Origin: Gracilaria domingensis | Taxonomy: Eukaryota; Rhodophyta; Florideophyceae; Gracilariales; Gracilariaceae | DNA: 64,000 bases | Assembly (NCBI GenBank): GCA_022539475.1 | Contig: VCMS01000005.1 | Coordinates: forward strand, 587,225 to 651,224 | Direction of reading: 5' to 3' | The notes under the pieces: generated by a model | The model's database searches: none | What the model was told of the DNA's origin: nothing | What the model saw: only the letters and a program-made list of their open reading frames with translations | Position numbers and translations under genes: made by a program | Part shown: one piece after another, positions 19,411-27,703 of the stretch | How positions within the stretch are numbered: position 1 is the stretch's first letter | How the letters are laid out: every line of letters begins with the position of its first letter

Positions 19411-20583
19411 ATGGCGTTCATCTCGCCGCTTCCGTGCTATACTGGGTCAACAACGCGAGGGCGCGCCGTCTGCCTCACGCGCAGAGCGACTTTCACCACA
19501 CATGCGCCGCGCGCGTCGCACGTCATCCGACGTGCACTGCGAATGGATGCTGCCGGTGAAGGCATTTACGCACCAACAACCAAACCGAGTGATGTGCGCG
19601 TCGTGATCTTCGGCGCAACGGGCTATATTGGGCGGTACGTCGTGTTCGAATTCGTCAGACAGGGATATCAGGTGGTGGCGTTTTCGCGGGAACGATCCGG
19701 TGTGAAGGGCAAGAACAGCGCACAGGACGTGCGCAATGACTTTAAAGGAGCCACGGTTGTGTTTGGCGACGTGACGAATGCAGGCGATGTTGCGCGTGCG
19801 TTCGAGTTTGGTGACGAACAAGGTACCAGCACAAAACCACTATCCACGGTGATGGTGTCGTGTCTGGCATCTAGAACGGGAGGTATTGCCGATTCAAATA
19901 AGATTGATTACGAGGCGACGTTGAACACATTGCAGCAAGGCCGGAAAGCAGGCGCGTCCCATTTCATTCTTCTTTCGGCCATATGCGTTCAGAAGCCCCT
20001 ATTGGAGTTTCAACGCGCAAAGCTCAAGTTCGAAGCAGAGCTACAACAACTTGCCCAGCAAGATGACGCGTTCAGTTACAGCATCGTTCGACCGACTGCG
20101 TTCTTCAAATCTCTGGCGGGACAGGTTGAGCGTCTGAAAAAAGGCGCTGCATACGTGATGTTCGAGGACGGAGATCTTTGCAAGTGCAACGCAATATCCG
20201 AGGCGGACTTGGCTCGCTTCATGGTGGAATGCGCAGGCGACAGTGCTAAACGTAATGAAATCTTGCCGGTTGGCGGCCCGGGGGAAGCTGTGACCCCGAA
20301 GCAACAAGCTGAGTTGCTCTTCAGACTGATAGGCCGGAAACCAAAGTATCAGAGATTACCTATTGGTCTGATGAACGGTGCCATTGGGTTTTTTGATTTT
20401 CTGGCAAAGGTGTTGCCATTTATGAACGACGTGGCGGAGTACGGTCGCATTGGCAAGTATTACGCGGTGGAAGACATGGTAGGGCCTTCGTTTGGGTCGG
20501 ATACTTTGGAAGAGTTTTTTGAAAAAGCGGTCGGGGAAGGCGGCATGGTCGGGCAGGAACTCGGCGACGCCTCTTTCTTGTGA
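19411..20583 (+). CDS. DVR: Divinyl (proto)chlorophyllide 8-vinyl reductase
   Basis: Reduces the 8-vinyl group of divinyl chlorophyllide or protochlorophyllide to ethyl with NADPH, a late step of chlorophyll a synthesis in the plastid. The 390-residue protein starts MAFISPLPCY, a red-alga/glaucophyte style transit peptide of about 55 residues. The NADP-binding GATGYIG is at 68-74, followed by VVAFSRERSGVKG, a VFGDVTN turn, SRTGGIADSNKIDY and LLSAICVQKPLLEFQRAK, whose QKPLLEFQRAK block is typical of DVR. The C-terminal half carries GGPGEAVTPKQQAELLF. The frame extends upstream without ATG context, so the ATG at 19411 was preferred. This gene is the clearest evidence that the organism makes monovinyl chlorophyll. 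Confidence 0.9.
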   Translation: MAFISPLPCYTGSTTRGRAVCLTRRATFTTHAPRASHVIRRALRMDAAGEGIYAPTTKPSDVRVVIFGATGYIGRYVVFEFVRQGYQVVAFSRERSGVKGKNSAQDVRNDFKGATVVFGDVTNAGDVARAFEFGDEQGTSTKPLSTVMVSCLASRTGGIADSNKIDYEATLNTLQQGRKAGASHFILLSAICVQKPLLEFQRAKLKFEAELQQLAQQDDAFSYSIVRPTAFFKSLAGQVERLKKGAAYVMFEDGDLCKCNAISEADLARFMVECAGDSAKRNEILPVGGPGEAVTPKQQAELLFRLIGRKPKYQRLPIGLMNGAIGFFDFLAKVLPFMNDVAEYGRIGKYYAVEDMVGPSFGSDTLEEFFEKAVGEGGMVGQELGDASFL

Positions 20584-21134
20584 CTGTTTGTAGCAGCAGG
20601 GAATTGCCTGCATCTCAAAATGGCGGGCACGCCTGTGATGGAGGTGATGGGATGGCCGGCAGACGGCGTGATGGGGGATGGGGTTGAAGTCTCGTTGGCA
20701 CTGGTTGGGTGCAGCAGTCGGTGAAGATGTGCTGGCCTCATCAGCGGTTGTAAACGGCGCATCAAGCCAGACGCATGCAAGTGGTGCTTGTTCCACGGCG
20801 TTCGATAGCGCTTGCGCACGCGAGCGCGCGGCACCGGAAATGCAGAGACGCGGTCGCGGCGCAGAGCGACAGAAGCGGCGGCGCGTCGGGCGGCATGGCG
20901 GCGGCAGTGGCGCGTCGACGGCGGCTTCATGTTCGCCGCACCTTGCGCTTTCCGCGTGAAATGCTGGCCACCCGCCAGTCGCGAGGCGCGGCGTTGTCCT
21001 TCGCAGCGCGGAGCGGTCTCGAGCCGCGTGCGGCGCGCGTTTGAAATTTCAAAATGGGCGTTTCGTGTCGCCAGCTGTTTTTAAACTTGGTGCGCGCAAA
21101 TTGTGTTTAGGTCTGTGTGACAGGTGACCAGCGG
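20584..21134. other. Intergenic, GC-rich
   Basis: About 550 bases between two forward genes, GC-rich from 20800 to 21060 with Arg/Ala-coding shadow frames only. No RNA gene, repeat or TATA-like box is recognised. Confidence 0.4.
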
Positions 21135-22094
21135 ATGTCGCCGTTGCTCAGCAAACTTTCCACTTTGTGCGCCGCTTCTTCCCAAACCTTTGCGCTTCCG
21201 AGTCTCACAGCTCCAAATCTGAAAATGGATTCCCAACCGAGCATCGACCGCCCGTCCGAGCTTCAGCAGCCGCCGCAACAGCCCTCCGATCCGCTTCCCC
21301 TCGACCCGCTGTCCGCGTCGCACGCGGAAAAGGTGTGCCAGCTCATCATCTCCGCCATAAACGAAGCCGCTATCAGCTTCGAACGTCACCCAGCTCCGAC
21401 CGCTACCCTCGCACCGCATCAACAACATCTCCACACCTTTCTATCCTCTCTTAAACCCTCGCTGTCGAACAACCTCAGCCTGTTGCAACTCTACCTTCAA
21501 ACCAACATCTTCTCGCTTCCGAGCAATTTCTCCACCGCCACATCGCTCCCCTCTTTGCTCTCTTCCGAAGCTACTCTCAAATCTAACCAGCAGAAGATCA
21601 GTTCCCTCGATTCTCAAATCTCATCTCTGCGAGCCAAAATCCACAACTACGACAAGGCCATCCAGCAAACCACCGCGAGGAAAGACTATCATGCCTCTCA
21701 AAACTCCACATTATCAACCGTACGAATCGAAAACCTTGCCTCCTCCTCCGAGCTTATAGAGAAAGTCACTCAGTCCATCAAGTCTTCATCCACGGATCTC
21801 AGCGCCACTATCACATCAATATCCTCCAGCAATCAAGTGCACAGCAACAACAAGCTCATTTCCGCCGCCGCTGCTGCTGCCTCTCACCTAAGGCAACCAA
21901 ATGCCGTCAAACCCACAGCAACAGCTACTTTTCAAAGCGACTCTTTAATCGCTCACGATGAACATGGCCCGCTGACAACGACCACTATGCCGCCGGTTAC
22001 CAAGATCTTCAACACACCACCAAATCAACAAGCAAGAGATGATCAAACCCCTCAAATATCCTATCTTCAAGCTCTTTTGCACGACTGTCAATGA
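21135..22094 (+). CDS. Coiled-coil protein, possible kinetochore subunit MIS12
   Basis: A 319-residue protein rich in Ser, Leu and Gln. After a Pro-rich start comes a helical segment (SASHAEKVCQLIISAINEAA), then LLQLYLQTNIFSLPSNF near residues 110-127, a coiled coil (SNQQKISSLDSQISSLRAKI, about 150-185) and a low-complexity tail. The order of helix, a NIF-x-LPSN element and a following coiled coil resembles MIS12/Mtw1, the scaffold linking centromere chromatin to the outer kinetochore. Similarity is short and rests on my recall, so the call is tentative. The ATG at 21135 was taken; 21225 (MDSQPS) is an alternative. The frame is ATG-free upstream. Confidence 0.5.
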   Translation: MSPLLSKLSTLCAASSQTFALPSLTAPNLKMDSQPSIDRPSELQQPPQQPSDPLPLDPLSASHAEKVCQLIISAINEAAISFERHPAPTATLAPHQQHLHTFLSSLKPSLSNNLSLLQLYLQTNIFSLPSNFSTATSLPSLLSSEATLKSNQQKISSLDSQISSLRAKIHNYDKAIQQTTARKDYHASQNSTLSTVRIENLASSSELIEKVTQSIKSSSTDLSATITSISSSNQVHSNNKLISAAAAAASHLRQPNAVKPTATATFQSDSLIAHDEHGPLTTTTMPPVTKIFNTPPNQQARDDQTPQISYLQALLHDCQ

Positions 22095-22968
22095 GCGCTT
22101 CACACTAGATGCACCGCCAGTTTAGAGTATCACCACGTACCACCGTTCATTCAGATTAAAACGTGTCCGAGTATGCTTGTCATCTTACGCTAATCGAATG
22201 TTTCTCCGGCTTGATCGTGTGTGATCTGCCGTTCAACACCTGTTACCCGCGAACACGGTTTCGTTTCACCCTATCAGATGTGAACGTGAACGGTTATACA
22301 ATACGTCACTCATCGAGCGATGAGGATCCTTATTGTGTAAAGTTAGAGCTGGCGGGCTTGCAACCCGAAACCTCGTTGACTTGCTAGAAGATGTTCAAGT
22401 CTCATGGCTCGCGTCTATGGCGGTCGATAAACATTCGGAACAACGAAATCGTTCTCCATTTTATCGTAATGCCACTCCGCATTCACAAGAATTGAGCAAT
22501 TGCCATAATCGCGAACCCGTGCTCGGGAAGAAGCTGCTCCTCATCGCAGAACAACATAACGAACGTTCATAAACAACAATGTATATTTTTTTGGTCTTTT
22601 TCTACTTTTCCAAGTGCGTCTCCTTCAGAAACAGAACACAACCTTCCAGCAACACACCACTAAAGTAAAAAACCCTGTATGATCCAACATCAACTCACAT
22701 GATGATCACATAATTATGTACTACATTCACAGACAGGCGACTAGGTGAATTAACCGACCATCAAGCACAAAGCCCTGCGTCAACAAACAAACAAATGAAG
22801 CGCATACACCCTGCATTTTTCAACATGCTCATGCGTCACAAATCATAAAAGGTAGAACACCAAGACATTTAAACTGCACTTTGTCCCTATTACTTCCTCT
22901 TCCGGTCAGTGGTCTGAAAGACTTGCGGTTTAGTCGGTTAGTAAAAACAATCAATGCATTACGTAGGC
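22095..22968. other. Intergenic between convergent genes
   Basis: About 870 bases of AT-richer DNA holding the 3' ends of the MIS12-like gene and PABP. Short frames at 22163-22572 have no motif. Direct aacaaac-type runs occur near 22780. Nothing else is supported. Confidence 0.4.
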
Positions 22969-25263
22969 CTAGGCTTGAGCCGACCCTTGAGCCTGATCCC
23001 CTGGTGATGCAGCGTGCTCACGCAATACCGATACAGCTTCTTCCACCCGCTCAGCTAAAATCTCAGGCGAGTCTAGCAAGTGTAGGATGTCTGAGTTCTC
23101 CATGTCCAGCAGCATTCCCGTGATCTTGCCTCCCAATCTTGGTTGCATATCAGTGATCAATGGGTACAGTCGTTCACCCAACATCTGCTTCTGTTGCTGC
23201 GGAGTGGCATTGGCAAGCATCTCAATTGTGAGAGGCTGTTGAGCAGCGGCAGCGGCAGCAGCGGCAGCAGCAGCAACGGGATCTGAGGCCGGAGATGGCG
23301 CCATAACCTGTCCGTTGGCTGGTGCAGTTGGCGCCGGAGCCTGCCCGTTCGGAGCAGCGACCACGTTACCGTTTCGAGCTCCTGGCGGGTACTTGTACTG
23401 CTGCGGTACCTGACCAACCCCATTCGGTCCTGCACCCGGGCGCGCGACAGGCGCTCCACGAGGGGGAACCATAGCAGCAGCAGCAGCAGCAGCAGCATTA
23501 GGTGCAGCACCAGCGGCCATTGGACCTCCACGTTGGCGGTTCTGACGCGGTTGCCGCGGAGTTCCCATCTGGAATGGGTGCATGTTCATGACAGGAGCAA
23601 CTCCTGGTTGACCCCTTCCCATAGCCATGTACTGCTGCATGGCTGGGTTTCCTCTTCCGAACGGTGCGTTTCCTCTACCGACAGGTGCCATGTATTGGGG
23701 AGCCATTGGGGCTCCGTTTCTAGGTAGGGCCATGGCACCCGGCACTTGTGCCATATTTGGCATAGCCTGCTGATACATGTATGGAGAAGGCTGAGCATAC
23801 ATTGCTCCGGGTGGGAGTCCGCTAGGGTTAATTCTGTTCATTGCCCTCTGAGCCTCCAGTTGTGCACGACGCACCTCTTTGCGCTGAGCAAGTGCAACAT
23901 ATATCGGTTTAAGTCCAACCATGCGGCCGTTGAGTTCAGTTACAGCCTTGGTTGCTTCCTCGGGTTGAGTGAAACACACAAACCCGAATCCTTTTGAGTA
24001 GCCTTTGTCGTCACGCATGACCTTGGCAGACGTGATGGTACCGTATGGCGAAAACTCAGCTCGGAGGCGATCATCGTCGATGTCATCAGACAGATTTTTA
24101 ACGTAGAGGTTAATCCCTTGATACTTCTGTGAGCGCTCAGCTCGAAGCATCTCATACTTGTTGCGAAGTTCCGCCTCACGAACAGACTTCTTCTGAGCAG
24201 GGCAGACAGTGAGGCGCTTCGATCCGATCTCTTTGTCGTGCATTTCATCGACGGCGCGCTTCGCCATTTCCGGGGAGGCAAAGTTGATGAAAGCGAAACC
24301 TCTTGGGGAATCATCGTCATTCTTTGCGATATGGATGGATGTGATCTCACCAAACTGGGAGAAGAGATCACGAAGAGCTTCTTCGTTGCACTTGTCATCT
24401 TCAATGTTCTTGACGTACACATTGGTGAAGATCTTGTTGATCTGCCCGGCGGCCTCACGCTCACGCTTGTTGAGGAACTTCCCAACGTAGACCTTTCGAC
24501 CGGCAAGCAACTTGCCGTTGACTTTGTCAATGGCGGCCTGCGCCGCTTCCTGAGTCTCAAAGTGGACGAAGCCATGACCAAGACTTTGTCCGCCGTCATC
24601 AGTGGCCACTTTGCAACTGAGGATCTTTCCAAACTGGGAGAAGGTGTCGTACAAAGTCTTGTTGTCGATTGATTTGTCCAAGCTCTTGACAAAGATGTTG
24701 CCAGCGCCGGATCGGCGTGAAGAAGGATCTCGAATCATCCACATCATCCTCAGCGGCTTGTTTTTTGTGATCGGGCTGGAGTAGTAGTTCATAGTCTCCA
24801 GGGCATGTTCAGCATCGGCAGTGTTGTGGAAGTTGATGTAAGCATAGCCCAAACTACGTCTGGTGACGACATCGCGACAGACGCGTATGGACTGCACGGG
24901 GCCAAGTGCCTGGAATATCTCGAAGAGGTTGGCCTCCGTGATGTCTGGGTGCAAGTCGCCAACATAGAGCGACACACTATGTGGTGCCGAATTAGCGGCC
25001 GAAGACGCTGCCGCAGCCGCACTGTTCGGGTCGGCCGTGGTGGCGCCCTCCACCGCCGGTGGAACCGCAGCCGCAGTGGTGCTCTGCACGCTGGCCTGGG
25101 GATCCACGGGCTTGGAGTCGGCCGGGGCGGCAGCGGGATCTCCTGCGGGTGCGGTGGGCATGGACGCCGCGGGTGCGGCGCTGTTCACGGAGGTGTCGGT
25201 GTTGGGCACATCGTTAGTGGGGGGGGTCACGTTCTGCTGCGTGGTAGCCGTTTCTGTAGCCAT
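22969..25263 (-). CDS. PABPC: Cytoplasmic poly(A)-binding protein
   Basis: Binds the mRNA poly(A) tail and links it to translation initiation and deadenylation. The 764-residue protein begins MATETATTQQ, followed by an Ala/Pro/Thr-rich leader of about 105 residues. Four RRMs follow, with RNP motifs LYVGDL/LGYAYINF, IFVKSL/GHGFVHF, VYVKNI/RGFAFINF and LYVKNL/KGFGFVCF. A long Pro/Met/Ala/Gln linker contains polyalanine runs. The C-terminal MLLE domain (LTIEMLANATPQQQKQMLGE and GMLLDMENSDILHLL) ends the protein. It is longer than the usual ~630-660 residues because of the leader and linker. The ATG at 25263 is preferred because upstream codons lack an ATG in a plausible leader. It is divergent from the FBPase-like gene. 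Confidence 0.95.
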   Translation of the reverse strand: MATETATTQQNVTPPTNDVPNTDTSVNSAAPAASMPTAPAGDPAAAPADSKPVDPQASVQSTTAAAVPPAVEGATTADPNSAAAAASSAANSAPHSVSLYVGDLHPDITEANLFEIFQALGPVQSIRVCRDVVTRRSLGYAYINFHNTADAEHALETMNYYSSPITKNKPLRMMWMIRDPSSRRSGAGNIFVKSLDKSIDNKTLYDTFSQFGKILSCKVATDDGGQSLGHGFVHFETQEAAQAAIDKVNGKLLAGRKVYVGKFLNKREREAAGQINKIFTNVYVKNIEDDKCNEEALRDLFSQFGEITSIHIAKNDDDSPRGFAFINFASPEMAKRAVDEMHDKEIGSKRLTVCPAQKKSVREAELRNKYEMLRAERSQKYQGINLYVKNLSDDIDDDRLRAEFSPYGTITSAKVMRDDKGYSKGFGFVCFTQPEEATKAVTELNGRMVGLKPIYVALAQRKEVRRAQLEAQRAMNRINPSGLPPGAMYAQPSPYMYQQAMPNMAQVPGAMALPRNGAPMAPQYMAPVGRGNAPFGRGNPAMQQYMAMGRGQPGVAPVMNMHPFQMGTPRQPRQNRQRGGPMAAGAAPNAAAAAAAAMVPPRGAPVARPGAGPNGVGQVPQQYKYPPGARNGNVVAAPNGQAPAPTAPANGQVMAPSPASDPVAAAAAAAAAAAQQPLTIEMLANATPQQQKQMLGERLYPLITDMQPRLGGKITGMLLDMENSDILHLLDSPEILAERVEEAVSVLREHAASPGDQAQGSAQA

Positions 25264-25651
25264 TTGGATTAGGTGGACGTGAGAAGAACAAAAAGGACGA
25301 AGGGCAGTGAGGGTGCTGAGAAGAAAGCGGCGGAGACGTCGGCGTTGCCGAAGCAAAGAGAATACGGCGTAAAGGGAGGAGAAAGGCTCCTTTCACAGCA
25401 GAAGAGGGCGGCGCGGACGGGCGACGACGGACGCATTTGAGCGCGCGGCGGCGGACTGCGCGTCCGACGCACGACGACGGCGTAAGGCCCCGTTCGGGGC
25501 CGGGGCGGTCCCAACCGTCTGTAAGCCAGAGCTGCACTTGCGCTTCAAGCTACGGCGAGCTGTCCACGGCGCCAAGGAGCAGACGTCGACCACAAACGTC
25601 AGCGCTCGTCCACCTCCGCAGCGCTCCCCTGACACTCGTACAAAGAGGCCG
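25264..25651. promoter_or_regulatory. Divergent upstream region, PABP and FBPase-like gene
   Basis: 388 bp between the start codons at 25263 (reverse) and 25652 (forward). The middle (25410-25520) is GC-rich with repeated ggcg/cgac motifs. No TATA-like box. Confidence 0.4.
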
Positions 25652-26803
25652 ATGGCGGCCCGTGCGCCCTCATTCCCGCTGCTTTCGCCCACCGCGCATT
25701 CGCTCCCGCCTCCGCTCAAGCGTCGGAAGTGTTTGACCATCGCCGTCGATCCCCCCATGGCTGCCGCCGCTCCGCCCTCCATGGACATTATCTCGCCCGC
25801 CAGCCCGATGGGGCTGCGCCTCTCCTCCGACGTCAACAAGGCCGCCACCGTCTTTCTGTCGCATGTGCGTCGCACCTTCGCGCGCTTCCCTGTTGACTAT
25901 ACGGGCGAGCTAGTGCGCTTGCTGGATGATATCGCTACTTTCACCTGCTCCGCCGCCGCGTCCGTCTCGTACGACCCGCAATCTGAGCAGGACACTCCGG
26001 CCACCATCAAGCAGCTGTATCGCATGCTTGCCGCCGATGGCTACTGCTGTATCGTACTCGCCAAGGGCATGGATCAGCCCCTCACCTTCGATGACTCAGT
26101 GCTGCACGGGAACTACGTCGTGTGCGTGTCGCCGCTCGATATGGACACTTGCGGTGCCGACGAGCGCGGCATCGCCGGCATGGCGTTCTCCGTTTTCAAG
26201 CGCCGCTCGTCCACCTCACTGCCCGGTCGTGGAATTGACCTGCAACAAAAGCTTGGAGATCAGGTCGCTGCTGGGTACGCATCCTTCAGCTCCGCCACCA
26301 CATTGTATTACACCATGGGTCATGGGGTGTACTCCTTCGTACTCCACCCCGTTGCGCTTCAATACTTCTTGCAGCCAGCTATGCGCCTAGCACTTGCAGA
26401 CAATCCCACCGTCGTGTACAGTGACCGTGCCTTGTTGCGCTCTCCCGAGCATATTGCCGCTTCACTGGCGAAGCTTGTCGATAAGCTGTGTTGCTCAATG
26501 TTTACAACTGGTTGCCTTGTAGGCGATGTTCATCAGTTTTTGCAGACTGGTGGGCTTCTGGTGGCTGCCAATGTACACCTCATGTGCGAGGCCGCGCCGT
26601 TCGCATTCCTTGTTGAGCAGTGCGGCGGTGTTGCCACTGATGAGTACGGCACCAGCGTTCTTGACATGGCCATTACTGAAGATCATAATGTCACCATCAC
26701 ATTGGTTCTTGGAACCACAGACAGCCACAAGAACCTTGCCTTGCAGCCTGAAGACCATGCCAACGGAATTGATATTGTGCCCCTGAATGGCAAATCGCAT
26801 TGA
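25652..26803 (+). CDS. Fructose-1,6-bisphosphatase-like protein with an altered metal site
   Basis: A 383-residue protein with the FBPase fold pattern: SDVNKAATVFL, GELVRLLDDIATF, NYVVCVSPLDMDT, VAAGYASFSSATTLYYTMG (AAGY-x-x-x-SAT as in FBPase), DRALLRSPEHI, TTGCLVGDVHQFLQTGGLLV (the GS-M-VADVHR-like segment) and CEAAPFAFLVEQCGGVATD with the conserved metal Glu region. The canonical DPLDGSSN metal/phosphate loop instead reads SPLDMDTC (Ser160, Asp163, Met164), and the upstream acidic EE pair is replaced (LAKGMDQPLTFDD). In known FBPases those acids bind catalytic Mg. Hence activity is doubtful; a regulatory or changed-substrate role is possible. The N-terminus (PPLKRRK) could be a transit peptide or a nuclear signal. 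The ATG at 25652 was chosen because no ATG precedes it in frame. Confidence 0.8.
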   Translation: MAARAPSFPLLSPTAHSLPPPLKRRKCLTIAVDPPMAAAAPPSMDIISPASPMGLRLSSDVNKAATVFLSHVRRTFARFPVDYTGELVRLLDDIATFTCSAAASVSYDPQSEQDTPATIKQLYRMLAADGYCCIVLAKGMDQPLTFDDSVLHGNYVVCVSPLDMDTCGADERGIAGMAFSVFKRRSSTSLPGRGIDLQQKLGDQVAAGYASFSSATTLYYTMGHGVYSFVLHPVALQYFLQPAMRLALADNPTVVYSDRALLRSPEHIAASLAKLVDKLCCSMFTTGCLVGDVHQFLQTGGLLVAANVHLMCEAAPFAFLVEQCGGVATDEYGTSVLDMAITEDHNVTITLVLGTTDSHKNLALQPEDHANGIDIVPLNGKSH

Positions 26804-27703
26804 CTCTTTTAATCATCGCGCTGCATTAATATCGTCCTACGTCATCTGAACCGCTTCATTTGCCGTGCTCTGCAGCGAAGACGTGGGCCACGTCGATTAT
26901 TGCGACATGTTTAACCACGTACGCCTCTTGGTGAATGGTTACTGTGTTACTTACGTACAATGCTAATATGGGAGAAGGGAACCCACCTTCTTATGAGACC
27001 TGTTTCGCATGAAGCTTTCGGAGTCCTTTGCTCCTATCCTTCATCGGAAGAGCTGCGCACACCTCGACTGAAAAAGGTGGCTCCGTCGCTCTATTTTGGT
27101 ATTTCTCCGTAAAACATACAGTCTTACCTTCGTATCTACCTTCATACCTTGGTATTACTGTGTCCCCACCGGGGTTAACAGAACAGAACTGTGTTCTCAG
27201 ATCCTGAAACTTAGTACATGTACAATACATTAACATATGTAGCAAGATCCATTTGTTCTTCTAGTGTGTTTGCGCTTAGTCGACCCCGCCGCCCTTCCAT
27301 TGCGATCGAGAGATAAACTTTGGACTCTGTTGGTGAGAAGCCTTGTTTGGGTGGCACTGAATCTAGGATCCATGGGGTAAATGATTAAGATCACACCAAA
27401 GGCACAATGTAGACAGAGAGAGAGAGAACCTTATTGACTCCTTGGGACTTCACCAGCAAACATATACTGATTTCGCAATGCCTGCCTGTTTCATGCCTTT
27501 GTCTATAGTGCTCATGTGTCTGAGGGACACGCTGCCGTACTCTCTGGCCGTACTTCGTGACGATAAGATTATCGTTTTTCGACAATCGACGATAACCTAA
27601 ACCGTTATCTTTTCGCATGTGCGTTGAGATCGTCGACAAAGTAGACGACAACTGGTCGTTAATATGAACTGCTCCTCACATTTAGTTCCGTTCATGCGCG
27701 GCG
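26804..27703. other. Intergenic between convergent genes
   Basis: About 900 bases. It holds a short GA repeat (27415-27427) followed by aacc, resembling the simple-repeat tails seen at retroposon ends, and reverse frames at 26991-27245 and 27391-27651 without recognisable motifs. No gene is supported. Confidence 0.4.

Noticed and set aside
25652-26803. Calling the gene a functional fructose-1,6-bisphosphatase
   Set aside because: The metal-binding loop and upstream acidic residues of the family are not conserved, so only FBPase-like is justified.
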